The notes beneath the pieces were generated by a model. That model was given only the letters and a program-made list of their open reading frames with translations, was not told the origin of the DNA and ran no database searches. The position numbers and the translations under genes are program-made. Positions 10,035 to 18,565 of a stretch of 64,000 bases of DNA are shown in pieces (the first letter of the stretch is position 1; each line of letters begins with the position of its first letter). Where the stretch lies: positions 1,006,501-1,070,500 of the forward strand of contig NZ_JALKAJ010000002.1 in NCBI RefSeq assembly GCF_023015615.1, given 5' to 3'. The DNA comes from Qipengyuania sp. S6317L1. GTDB taxonomy: Bacteria; Pseudomonadota; Alphaproteobacteria; Sphingomonadales; Sphingomonadaceae.

Positions 10035-11084
10035 TCAAGGCGCGACAAATTCCAGCTCTGGCCCTTGCGCGATTAGGTATTCGCCGGGCGGAAACGCCTC
10101 GCCATCGACGATAAAGCTGTCTTCGATGCGCAAGGTGAACTGGCTGGTGCTGAGTTGGTGGAACCCTTTTTCGCGAATGTTTTCAGGCGTTTTTCCGCGC
10201 AGCATCTGCAGCACGATCCCTGCGGATTTGCGTGAAATCTGATCGGTTACGGCGATTTTCAATCCGCCGCGCGCCGTGCCGAAGGGAGTGGCGCCGCCCG
10301 GCATTCGCTCAAGCGTCGAGGCCAGTAATATCTGCCGCCATTCAGGATCGCCCACGCCCGAATGTTCAAGCGGCGTATCGTCCGGACCAAGCCCGATCCG
10401 CATTTTCGATCCCTTGCGCCAGGAATTTTCGCGTGAGGCAAACAGCCACTGGCAAACACCCAGCACGCCCGCAACGACCACGGCCATCGAATTGAACGCG
10501 CCCATTTTATGCGCGCTTTGCCCCGCAGTTGTCGCGGTGGTGAACGCGCCGCCGCCAAGGATAAAACCCAGAAGGCGGCTCTTTTGCGTTTCGCCCAGCG
10601 GGGTCACTTCCATCGGGCGACGGCGCACACGCGTGCCCTGGTCAAAGGCATCAATCGCCTCCTGCAAGGTCCAGCCGGTCGGCACGCCCAGATCAAAGGT
10701 CAGCGCATTGGTCTTGCCCTTGGGCAGGACGGCAACAGCCGGCCAGTTATCGCCAAAGATCGCCGCCCCGCTCGTGAGCACATCGCGCACGGTCCCGTCG
10801 CCGCCATTGATGACGAGCAGGTCGATCCCGCGCTGCACGAAATCCGCCAGAGCGTTCGGCAAGTCCTCGCGATCGCCGGGCAGTGCAAAGTGCACTTGCG
10901 GCGATTGGTCGCAGTCGAAATCGACGCCCTTATTGCCGTGGCTGCGCGGATTGTAGATCACGCCGACACGCGGCGCTTCGCCGATTTCGCGCGCACGCGG
11001 CGCAGGAGCCGCGCCCGGGACCACAGCGGGAGCCGGGCTTGCATCCTGCGGAAGCTTTGCAAATTGATGGATGGGCGAAGACAT
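10035..11084 (-). CDS. Diacylglycerol/sphingosine kinase family lipid kinase
   Basis: A 349-residue DAGK-catalytic-domain protein of the BmrU/YegS/DgkB type. VGVIYNPRSHGN opens the domain near residue 40, and the nucleotide-binding LLVINGGDGTVRDVL motif follows near residue 90, then LPKGKTNALTFDLG. The C-terminal half has GFILGGGAFTTAT and a closing DGEAFPPGEY strand, as in YegS-like kinases. Such enzymes phosphorylate diacylglycerol or related lipids at the membrane surface. The start is the ATG at 11084; the frame is open further upstream, but that region is the promoter of the divergent gene. The next gene downstream is the Tam41-like nucleotidyltransferase, which suggests the product is phosphatidate for CDP-diacylglycerol synthesis. 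Confidence 0.8.
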   Translation of the reverse strand: MSSPIHQFAKLPQDASPAPAVVPGAAPAPRAREIGEAPRVGVIYNPRSHGNKGVDFDCDQSPQVHFALPGDREDLPNALADFVQRGIDLLVINGGDGTVRDVLTSGAAIFGDNWPAVAVLPKGKTNALTFDLGVPTGWTLQEAIDAFDQGTRVRRRPMEVTPLGETQKSRLLGFILGGGAFTTATTAGQSAHKMGAFNSMAVVVAGVLGVCQWLFASRENSWRKGSKMRIGLGPDDTPLEHSGVGDPEWRQILLASTLERMPGGATPFGTARGGLKIAVTDQISRKSAGIVLQMLRGKTPENIREKGFHQLSTSQFTLRIEDSFIVDGEAFPPGEYLIAQGPELEFVAP

Positions 11085-11155
11085 GGGCTTGTCTATAGTG
11101 TCTTGCCCGCGAGATTGCCACTCTTGAGACGTTATCTGCGCGTGGCCGCCCTTCC

Positions 11156-11191
11156 TAACAGCCTTTGTCACATCGGTAACGATGCTTGTCA
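11156..11191 (+). promoter_or_regulatory. Tandem TAAC-N6-TGTCA operator, site 1
   Basis: TAAC-AGCCTT-TGTCA (11156-11170) is followed exactly 21 bp downstream by TAAC-GATGCT-TGTCA (11177-11191), so both copies face the same side of the helix. The 17 bases CCTAACAGCCTTTGTCA (11154-11170) recur without change at 17477-17493 before the other promoter in this locus. Tandem direct repeats are the usual target of OmpR-family regulators, and one is encoded at 18566. It lies about 90-125 bp upstream of the Slam-like gene. Confidence 0.65.
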
Positions 11192-11232
11192 GCGGACGCG
11201 CGCGGACAACTGCGGCATTGCCCCACATGCGA

Positions 11233-11247
11233 GCCCCGATGCGGGGC
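11233..11247 (+). other. GC hairpin in leader of the Slam-like gene
   Basis: GCCCCG-ATG-CGGGGC is a perfect 6-bp stem with a 3-nt loop, followed by GAATTTT. It lies between the tandem operator and the ATG at 11280. It could attenuate or stabilise the leader, but the T-run is short. Confidence 0.35.
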
Positions 11248-11279
11248 GAATTTTGGGTGATAACGGGGGCAGTTTCAAT

Positions 11280-12572
11280 ATGTTCAACCTTTTCCACGCG
11301 GCACGCCAGATGGCTTTCGTGGGTGCGGCATCGCTTGCAACATTCGCGCCTGCGATGGCGCAGGCGCAAGCCGGTGAAAACGCAAATTACGAGGCACTTG
11401 CGGCACAGGCTGGCGAACGGGCAGGCGATCCTGCGTTCGACTATCAGCTTGCCATTGCAGCGATAGATGCAGGCCGCTTTGGCGATGCGATCATCGCGCT
11501 CCAGCGGGTCCTTGCGGTCCAACCCGACAATGCAGCCGCACGCGCCGAGCTGGCACGCGCCTATGCGCTGGCGGGCGATATCGACACCGCGCGCGAACAA
11601 TTCGCGACCGTCGTCGATGACCCCACCTTGCCCGATCCCGTGCGCCAGCGCTTCACCGGTTTCGTGCGCCAGTTCGACAGGCAAATCGCAGGCGGCGGCT
11701 CGGATGTGAGCGGCTTTGTCGATGCACGGGTGGGCTATGACGACAATATCAACACCGCCACCGCGCAGGACGCGATTGTAATCCCGTTGTTCAGCTTTCT
11801 GGGAGCAGGCCAATTGGGCGCCGCTGCGCAGGCGCAAAGCGATGAATATTACGAGCTGACCGGCGGCATCTCGGGCGTTACCGCAATAGGGCGTCAGGAT
11901 CGCCTGTTCGCATCGGCTCTGGGCAGCTGGCGCGACAATTTCAGCTCTGGCGCATTTGATCAGGCCGCCGTTACCGCGACCGCCGGCTATGCCCACACTT
12001 TTGCCAACCGCGACGTCGTCTCGCTTTCGGGTCAGGTACAGCGGTTCTGGCTTGATGATGACGGTTTCCGTTCCTCCGTCGGGGCGATTGCCCAATACAC
12101 AAAACCGCTTTCGGGGGGCCGTGCGCTGAGCGTTTCGGCGCAGTGGAACCGGCTCAATTTCGATGGTGACCCCTTGCGCGATGCCGATCGTTTCGCAGCG
12201 GGCGTCGGCTTTGTCGGAAAGAATTTCGCCGCCAATATCTCAGGGGGCAAGGAAGAAACCCGTGAGCAAGCAGGCGATGCGCAAAGCTTTGGCTTTGTCG
12301 CTGCCAATGTCGGCGCAGAAGTGCCGGTGGCCAAGCGCATCGCGCTGGTCGGCGGCGCAGCGTTTGACCTTCGCCGCCATGACACGAGCGACCCCTTGTT
12401 CCTTGTGGAGCGCGAGGACGAACGCCTTGATGTTCGTGGCGGAGTGAAAGTCGCCGTGCTCGACAATCTCTTCCTCCAGCCGAGCGCCACCTACACGCGC
12501 AACTGGAGCAACATTCCCCTTTTCGACTTTGAGCGCTGGACCGTGTCGGTCGGCGCGCGTCTCGAATTTTGA
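11280..12572 (+). CDS. TPR plus outer-membrane beta-barrel protein, Slam/DUF560-like
   Basis: A 430-residue exported protein. The signal peptide ends near AMAQAQA. Residues 35-130 form two to three TPR-like helical pairs (DAIIALQRVLAVQPDNAAARAELARAYALAGD). A linker with LPDPVRQRF leads into a C-terminal half of alternating aromatic/polar strands that ends in Phe (VSVGARLEF), the classic outer-membrane barrel signature. The GYDDNIN turn and TPR-then-barrel order match surface lipoprotein assembly modulators (Slam, DUF560), which move cargo proteins across the outer membrane. The next gene, 21 nt downstream, encodes a large exported protein with cargo-like barrel modules. A generic TPR-porin remains possible. 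Confidence 0.65.
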   Translation: MFNLFHAARQMAFVGAASLATFAPAMAQAQAGENANYEALAAQAGERAGDPAFDYQLAIAAIDAGRFGDAIIALQRVLAVQPDNAAARAELARAYALAGDIDTAREQFATVVDDPTLPDPVRQRFTGFVRQFDRQIAGGGSDVSGFVDARVGYDDNINTATAQDAIVIPLFSFLGAGQLGAAAQAQSDEYYELTGGISGVTAIGRQDRLFASALGSWRDNFSSGAFDQAAVTATAGYAHTFANRDVVSLSGQVQRFWLDDDGFRSSVGAIAQYTKPLSGGRALSVSAQWNRLNFDGDPLRDADRFAAGVGFVGKNFAANISGGKEETREQAGDAQSFGFVAANVGAEVPVAKRIALVGGAAFDLRRHDTSDPLFLVEREDERLDVRGGVKVAVLDNLFLQPSATYTRNWSNIPLFDFERWTVSVGARLEF

Positions 12573-12593
12573 TTCTTTCTTGGAGGCAATGAC

Positions 12594-15500
12594 ATGACCG
12601 CCATTACAACAACTTCAAAAGCCACCTCGCGCGTCCTTCTCATCGGGGCTTCAGTGCTTGCCCTTAGCGTGCCGGCAAGTGCCAATGATGTCCTTTTCAG
12701 CACTTCGGCAACGCAGGTCCAGGCCGGACAACGCACCACGCAAACCACGGGGCTGTTGCAGATCAGGCTGGCATCCGGTGCGACCGTTTCGATCACGCAG
12801 GGCACACAATACACGCTCAACCAGAACGGCTCGATTGACCTTCACAAAGGCTCGATCACGGTGACGGGCGCGGGCCGGTCCGCGACCGAGGTCCGGATGC
12901 CTGGCGGCACCATTGCAAGGGTCGAAAGCGCCGATTCGGCGGCCAGCTTCTCTGTGGCCGAGGACGGTAGCGCCTCGGGCCATACGCTGACCGGAAGTGT
13001 AAAGGTGGGCCGTGAGAACGGGCGCGCCAAGACATACAAGGCGGGCGATATGTGGGGTGCAAAAGCGGGTCAGGGGCCCAGGCGCACCATCGCCAACGCT
13101 CCGCAACGCCAGCCAGGTGCAACGACCGAACCGGTTGAGGTCGCCACCATCAGCGGCGATGCAGGCCCGGTGAACGCGGCGCTTAACGGTATTCCGGTCA
13201 CGCTCGGCGATGGGCTTGCAGCCGCTGGCGCGTCATCGGACATTATCGATGCAGGCCGCCGGGTCGAAGCCGCGGTCGCGAACCCTTCCATCGACCGGTT
13301 CCCGAGCGGCGATCTTGCATTGCTGGTCGCAGCGGCAGCCGATCTTGAAAGAGCATATGGCGGCGCGCCCTTCAACGCAGCGCAAGCCGACATCATCCGT
13401 TCCTATCTGCGCTTTCTGGCGAGCGGCGCATCGGGCGCAGACTTCCTCTCCGCATACAGCGCCTTCACGCTCGGCTATCTGGAGCTTCTTCGCGCAGGCG
13501 GGGTGCCCGGCGGCTTTAGCAGCGGCGTTGCAACAGCGGCGGATATCGACGCCTATCTCGCTTTCCTCAATCGCACCGGTGCACTGACCGATCTTGGCGC
13601 GCAGGACCGCGCGCTGGTCGATGCCTATCTCGCGTTTATCGCAAGCGGGCAGGACCGCGATCTGTTCGCTGCATCCTTCACCGATCTGACTGCCGCCTAT
13701 TTTGCATTCCTGCGCGCTGGCGGCGTACCTTCGGAGTTCACCGGCGCAAGCGACGAAGCGCTCGCGGCGTCCATCGCCTTTCTTCAGCAAAGCGGCCTTC
13801 TGGTTCAGCTGAGCGCCGCCGATCAGGCCCTGATCGCAGCGTTTCTCGACAATGGCGGGATTGCCTTTGCCGCGCAGTTCCAGACCGCGCTTGCCGACTA
13901 TTTCGCCTATCTCGCAAGCGGCCAGAGCCCGAGCGACTACGCAGCTCTCGATCAGGCGACAGTGCGCGCCTATCTCGAAGTGCTTTCGAACACCGGGCTG
14001 CTTGCCAACCTTGATGGTGTTCAGGCGCAATTTTTCGCCGACTACCTCGCATTCTTGCGCGCAGGGGGCGATGTCGATGCCTTCGCCGGGCTTCCGGCCA
14101 ATGTGTTCGCAGGCTATCAAACCGAGCTTGCCGCCTATTTCGCCTTCCTCGAAAATGGCGGTATTCCATCGGCTTACACGCCGTTGTCGCAAGAGGTGAT
14201 CGCACAATATATCGCCGCGCTCCAGCAAGCGGGGGCAACCCAATTGTTCCTCGGCGATCTGGCTGATTTTTACGAAGCCTATTTCGCCTTCCTGAGCGAT
14301 GGCGGCAATCCCGACAATTTCGCAGGGCTTCCTGTGCCACCTGATTTCCCCGCGTTCGCAGCCGCGCTCAACGCCTATGCCGCGTTCCTGTCTGCAAATG
14401 GCCTGCCCTCGGATTTCACCGAGACCGACCTTGCGGCCTTGCGCGAATTTTTCAGCGCGGTGGAGCAATCTGGACAGGTCGATGACCTGCTTGGCGAAAA
14501 TGCCGCGCTGCTCTCGGCGTATTTTGCATTCCTCGCCTCTGGCGGTGCGCCCGACGGATTTACAGGGCTGCCTGTCTATCTCGAGTATGTCGCGGCTCTG
14601 AATGCCTATTTCGCCTTCCTTGAAGCGGGCAATCTGCCCAGCGAATATACCGAGCTCGATCAGGCAACGATCCAGGCCTATCTCGCCGCACTGACCGCAG
14701 CGCAAGGGGGGCTTGCCGGGTTTGGCGATCTCAATGATTTCTTCATCGAGTATTTCAACTTCCTGCTCGCAGGAAACGATCCCGACCTGTTCGATGGTCT
14801 GCCCGGAATGGGCGGCGGTAATGGCGGGGGTGATCCGGGCTCAGGCAACAATCCGACGCTCGTTTATACCGGCGGGTTCACCCCGCAAGGCACCGGGATC
14901 ATTGGCGCAGGCTCATGGGCCGATGAAGGCAGGGATCCGATCGACGATGCCTATGTCAGGGATATCCGCCTGCTTGGCCCTGGACCTTACGATGCTATTC
15001 TCGATGAAAATGGCGGGCTGGAGCAATATGTCTTTGCAAGTCAGAATTTCATCTATGCTGATCGCGGGACGGCGCAAACGGTTGACATCAGTGGCAATGA
15101 AGACCTTCTGATCGGTCGCTGGACCAACGGCACCTATCAACGCTCAAACGGCAGGGGCGAGCTGTTCGGTTACGACCTGACCGCTAATCAGGGGTTCCAT
15201 TACCTCTTGGCGAACGGTTTTACCGGCCCGGCGGATTATCCGACCGGACGGGTCGAATACGAATTGCTGGCAGCCACGTCGCCAACCTTGATCGACGGAT
15301 CACAGGCACCTGGCACCTTTGCCGCCGATGCCGCGATTATCTTCGGAACGAGCCCCGCTTTCGCAATCGAAGGGTCAATTGCTTTTGCCGACTTCACCTA
15401 TAATTTTGCGACTGACGGCGGAGTAGCAGGAGAGGGCCGGCCAATCTTCCTGCCGAGCGATGGCAATGGCAATTTGGGATATTTCAACGTCTCAGCGCCC

Positions 15501-17444
15501 GGATCGCGCGGCTCAGGCTTCTCGGGCCAGATCGTGTTTCAGGTCCAGGTTCCCGATGCACAAGCCTCGCAATTCGGCACGCAATACACCGCGAGCGATT
15601 TCAACCTGAGCAATTCCGCTGATGCGGTAAACATTCTTGGCGCTGCGATTTTCGGCGCGGTTGATGGCGATAGTGGCAATGGGGGCACCGGTGGTGGCGC
15701 GGGCGGCAACCCGATTATCACAACGCGCTCCGACGTCTTCAGCACCATCTTCTATAACGCCGCGGACAATGCACGCGGGCTGGGCACAGCGACGGTATCT
15801 GACGGCAGGCTCGCCGGATTTACCACCGGAGCAGGCCCCGTAGAGCCAGTTACCGCTGAAATCGTCGAGGGTGGCTCTAACGATGACCTGGCGTGGGGCC
15901 GTTGGACCAATGGAACCGTGACCGTCACCAATTTCCTGAGTTTCTCAGGGGCGAATAACAGCTCGGCACACGTTTTCTCAGGCTCCAGCCCAATCAATCT
16001 GCCGACGACAGGTGTTGTCGAATACGAACTGATCGGTTCGACGAGCCCGACTGATAATCAGGGCAGCGCACCGGGCACAATCACAGGCGACATGGTCGTG
16101 AGCTTTGCTGGGCCCCGACATATCGGTCTTGAACTCGATATGACTGTTGGCGGCAAAACATGGTCAACTGCTACAACAGGCGGGGTCGCTGATCCGACGC
16201 AGAGCGAGATCACACTGCCTTTCGTGCAGAATCCCTTCGAACTGGCGGCTCCCAATTTCACCAGCAGCGCCAATGCTTGCACTTCCAGCTGCACCGCGAC
16301 TTTGTCGGGACGACTTTTTGGCGACGGTGCTGCTAGCTCTGCGACCGCGTTTCTCGTCAACGACATCAGCGGCGCGGTGAACACGCTTGCACAAGGGATC
16401 GCCGTTTTCGGCGCCACAGGCACCCGAGACACAGGCGGCGGAACCGGCGGCGGCACAGGTGGCGGCACTGGCGGCGGCACAGGCTTCACCGGCGCGCGCG
16501 ATAGTCAGGTGTATTATGCCTTCCTCGACGGGTCGCTCAACACTGGCTTTGGTGGGTCGGTCGACTTCGTTGATGGCCAGATCACCGGTATGTCATCGCT
16601 CGTCGGGACCGTTTCCAGCAACGACACAACCATTGTCGAAGCCACCGATCTTGGCGAAGTCGCGTGGGCACGGTGGACCAATGGCACGGTTCAAACCACT
16701 GGCCTTCTTGGAAATCTCGATTTCCCCGTGGGCGCCAATGGCGGTTATCATGTGATGACCGGCGAAGTGACCACGAGCCTTCCGGGCGGCACAGTCGCCT
16801 ACGAATTGATCGGCGGGACCTCAGCGACCGACAACGCGGGCTCTGCGCCCGGCACTCTCACCGGTGATCTTGCCATCGCTTTTGGCGCAGGCAACCTTGT
16901 CGGCTACGACCTTACCATGGCCGTGGGCGGACGCAGCTGGTCTATATCGACCAACGGCGGTGCAGCCGATCCGGCGAGCAGCGACATCAACCTTGTGGTG
17001 AGCAGTGCAGGCTTCACCTTTGGCGGCTCTTTTGCCAACTCAATTGGTACCGTCACCTCGACCGGAGACACTTGCTCGATCAGTTGTTTCGTCAACGTAA
17101 GCGGGACACTCTATGGTGATGATGCTGCCTATGCCGCTCTGGCGATGAATGTGACAGACAGCGGTCTCAGCCGTGTTGTCGCAGCTTCGGGCCTTGCGAT
17201 CTTCGCCCAGGAAGGGGCTGCAAGCCCGACCAGCGTGCAGGCGCCTTCGAGCGCGGCGACCGACTGGAGCCGTTGGGATGTCGCCGCCTCTGGCAAAAGC
17301 GATGCGCCAGCCTCGATCGCACCTGCAACGATGCCGACGCTTGAGGCGGTGACCGCACGGCAAGTCACCGACAGGGCAGGCGCGATTGCTGGGGCCGAAG
17401 CGATGATGGGCGGCATGATCAGCTGGGGCGGCGTCCAGCAGTAA
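12594..17444 (+). CDS. Large exported FecR-domain protein with helical repeats and three barrel-like C-terminal modules
   Basis: A 1616-residue protein behind a clear GGAGG site. The signal peptide ends near residue 30 (VPASA-ND). Residues about 35-165 form a FecR-type domain (SGATVSITQGTQYTL, DLHKGSITV, PGGTIARVES). Residues about 240-740 carry roughly a dozen degenerate helical repeats of the form AYFAFL..GG.P..F..L. After a Gly-rich linker come three modules of about 240-270 residues (about 750-1020, 1040-1280, 1300-1540). Each has a W.RWTNGT motif, a VEYELIG.TSPT..G..PGT strand pair and an SG.L.G closing strand, like TbpB-type barrels carried by Slam systems. Modules 2 and 3 each hold a CxxxC pair that module 1 lacks. 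Gly-Thr linkers separate modules. Likely a surface or secreted cargo of the preceding gene. Confidence 0.75.
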   Translation: MTAITTTSKATSRVLLIGASVLALSVPASANDVLFSTSATQVQAGQRTTQTTGLLQIRLASGATVSITQGTQYTLNQNGSIDLHKGSITVTGAGRSATEVRMPGGTIARVESADSAASFSVAEDGSASGHTLTGSVKVGRENGRAKTYKAGDMWGAKAGQGPRRTIANAPQRQPGATTEPVEVATISGDAGPVNAALNGIPVTLGDGLAAAGASSDIIDAGRRVEAAVANPSIDRFPSGDLALLVAAAADLERAYGGAPFNAAQADIIRSYLRFLASGASGADFLSAYSAFTLGYLELLRAGGVPGGFSSGVATAADIDAYLAFLNRTGALTDLGAQDRALVDAYLAFIASGQDRDLFAASFTDLTAAYFAFLRAGGVPSEFTGASDEALAASIAFLQQSGLLVQLSAADQALIAAFLDNGGIAFAAQFQTALADYFAYLASGQSPSDYAALDQATVRAYLEVLSNTGLLANLDGVQAQFFADYLAFLRAGGDVDAFAGLPANVFAGYQTELAAYFAFLENGGIPSAYTPLSQEVIAQYIAALQQAGATQLFLGDLADFYEAYFAFLSDGGNPDNFAGLPVPPDFPAFAAALNAYAAFLSANGLPSDFTETDLAALREFFSAVEQSGQVDDLLGENAALLSAYFAFLASGGAPDGFTGLPVYLEYVAALNAYFAFLEAGNLPSEYTELDQATIQAYLAALTAAQGGLAGFGDLNDFFIEYFNFLLAGNDPDLFDGLPGMGGGNGGGDPGSGNNPTLVYTGGFTPQGTGIIGAGSWADEGRDPIDDAYVRDIRLLGPGPYDAILDENGGLEQYVFASQNFIYADRGTAQTVDISGNEDLLIGRWTNGTYQRSNGRGELFGYDLTANQGFHYLLANGFTGPADYPTGRVEYELLAATSPTLIDGSQAPGTFAADAAIIFGTSPAFAIEGSIAFADFTYNFATDGGVAGEGRPIFLPSDGNGNLGYFNVSAPGSRGSGFSGQIVFQVQVPDAQASQFGTQYTASDFNLSNSADAVNILGAAIFGAVDGDSGNGGTGGGAGGNPIITTRSDVFSTIFYNAADNARGLGTATVSDGRLAGFTTGAGPVEPVTAEIVEGGSNDDLAWGRWTNGTVTVTNFLSFSGANNSSAHVFSGSSPINLPTTGVVEYELIGSTSPTDNQGSAPGTITGDMVVSFAGPRHIGLELDMTVGGKTWSTATTGGVADPTQSEITLPFVQNPFELAAPNFTSSANACTSSCTATLSGRLFGDGAASSATAFLVNDISGAVNTLAQGIAVFGATGTRDTGGGTGGGTGGGTGGGTGFTGARDSQVYYAFLDGSLNTGFGGSVDFVDGQITGMSSLVGTVSSNDTTIVEATDLGEVAWARWTNGTVQTTGLLGNLDFPVGANGGYHVMTGEVTTSLPGGTVAYELIGGTSATDNAGSAPGTLTGDLAIAFGAGNLVGYDLTMAVGGRSWSISTNGGAADPASSDINLVVSSAGFTFGGSFANSIGTVTSTGDTCSISCFVNVSGTLYGDDAAYAALAMNVTDSGLSRVVAASGLAIFAQEGAASPTSVQAPSSAATDWSRWDVAASGKSDAPASIAPATMPTLEAVTARQVTDRAGAIAGAEAMMGGMISWGGVQQ

Positions 17445-17478
17445 AACCGGTGAGCAAGGGGCGCGCAGGTCGCACACC

Positions 17479-17514
17479 TAACAGCCTTTGTCATCCTCGT
17501 GACAAGGACTGTGT
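17479..17514 (+). promoter_or_regulatory. TAAC-N6-TGTCA operator, site 2
   Basis: TAAC-AGCCTT-TGTCA at 17479-17493 lies within a 17-base block (17477-17493) identical to site 1. At the same 21-bp offset there is a degenerate second copy, TGAC-AAGGAC-TGTGT (17500-17514). It sits 64 bp upstream of the CsgG/SH3-like gene, which suggests common control with the Slam-like/FecR operon. Confidence 0.6.
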
Positions 17515-17577
17515 GTGGTCCGCGCGCCCCTCGCTTGCGACAAGCTTTCCACGCGACAATTCGTAAGGGGAAGTGCA

Positions 17578-18450
17578 ATGAAACGACTGACTGCAAAACT
17601 GGCATCCATCGCCGTTATCGCCGCTCTGGCATCACATGCGCCGGCGCAGGCCAAGGACGATGTCGAACTCGTCACCTGTGAGGAAAGCCTCGGGACAATC
17701 GCAATTGTCGATGGCGATACGCAAGGCTGGGCCGAATTTGACCTGGGCTCACCGCGCCCGATCATCAATTCGCTCGCCGTTGATTCGGGCTGTTTCACAC
17801 CACATTCTCCCGCAAGCGGCGAGCCAGCCGACTTTCTGATGAATGTGATCGCAGGGTCGAGCGAAGAGGTCGATCAATCCATCGAAATCGCCAAGACCGC
17901 GGCTGTCGAAGGTCTGGTGCGTTCGGGCGCTGCGACTTCGGTGATGAGCCGCGTTCCGGGCGCGGGCGCTGTCATGGGCATGTTCAACATGTTCGGCGGC
18001 AAGAAGAAGCGCGTTGCTGCTGGCATCAAGCTGCTCTCGCCTGCGACTGGCATGGCGGTCGTCACCGGATCTGGCACCGTCAAGCGTAGCTCGCTGAGCT
18101 TTCGCGGATCATCGCCGTGGAGCGCGATTGGCGATCAGGCCGGGTACAGCGACAGCCGACAGGGTAAACAACTTGTCGAGGCTTTCGTGATCGCCTTTAA
18201 CCAGGTGGTGGCACAAGATGCCGCCATCCGCGCAACACCGCGCGCAGCCGCTGCAACACCTGCCAGCGATGTTGCGACAGTTAACGTCGCCACTTCCATG
18301 CTCGCCATGCCGATGGACAGCGCCGATGCGCTGCGCGGTCTTGAGCCTGGCACGACGTTGAACCCGACCGGCAAGCGCGAAGGCCTTTTCGTAGAGGTCG
18401 AAGACAACTTCGGTACCAAGGGCTGGGTCTCGGTCGAAGCACTTAACTGA
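17578..18450 (+). CDS. Exported CsgG-like protein with C-terminal SH3-like domain
   Basis: A 290-residue exported protein. The signal peptide ends APAQA-KD near residue 25. The body resembles CsgG-type proteins: a CEESLGTIAIVDGD strand, a SPRP.I..LAVDSGCF helix, a long variable loop with a glycine-rich FGGKKKR segment, then AGYSDSRQGKQLVEAFVIAFNQVV, like the C-terminal helix of such folds. The last 40 residues (LEPGTTLNPTGKREGLFVEVEDNFGTKGWVS) look like a bacterial SH3 domain. AAGGGG precedes the ATG at 17578. It has its own promoter carrying the shared operator and ends in a strong terminator, so it is monocistronic. Its role could be peptidoglycan or envelope anchoring; the CsgG assignment is tentative. 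Confidence 0.6.
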   Translation: MKRLTAKLASIAVIAALASHAPAQAKDDVELVTCEESLGTIAIVDGDTQGWAEFDLGSPRPIINSLAVDSGCFTPHSPASGEPADFLMNVIAGSSEEVDQSIEIAKTAAVEGLVRSGAATSVMSRVPGAGAVMGMFNMFGGKKKRVAAGIKLLSPATGMAVVTGSGTVKRSSLSFRGSSPWSAIGDQAGYSDSRQGKQLVEAFVIAFNQVVAQDAAIRATPRAAAATPASDVATVNVATSMLAMPMDSADALRGLEPGTTLNPTGKREGLFVEVEDNFGTKGWVSVEALN

Positions 18451-18475
18451 TTGCTTTTGGGGGGCGACCCGAGGA

Positions 18476-18527
18476 GGCGGGCGTCAGCCGGGCCAGATAG
18501 AGTGCCCGTGTGACGCCCGTCTTTTTT
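18476..18527 (+). terminator. Intrinsic terminator after the CsgG/SH3-like gene
   Basis: A two-tier hairpin: the outer stem pairs 18476-18486 with 18511-18521 (10 of 11 pairs), the inner stem pairs CGGGC (18489-18493) with GCCCG (18504-18508), and six T residues follow directly (18522-18527). Confidence 0.9.
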
Positions 18528-18565
18528 CACAAATGCAATCATAGGCTTGCAGGGAAGGCGAGAGG

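Noticed and set aside
10509-11279. Upstream extension of the Slam-like gene in the same frame
   Set aside because: It overlaps the lipid kinase on the other strand and the operator region; the signal peptide at 11280 marks the true start.
11085-12095. Upstream extension of the lipid kinase frame on the minus strand
   Set aside because: It is antisense to the Slam-like gene and has no family sequence.
13233-14705. 490-codon open frame antisense to the FecR gene
   Set aside because: It mirrors the repeated GC-rich codons of the FecR gene, has a cysteine/arginine-rich, low-complexity product and no ribosome-binding site.
13380-14800. Regularly spaced DNA repeats that could suggest a CRISPR array
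   Set aside because: The repeats are degenerate, in frame and encode AYFAFL-type helices; there are no identical direct repeats with unique spacers.
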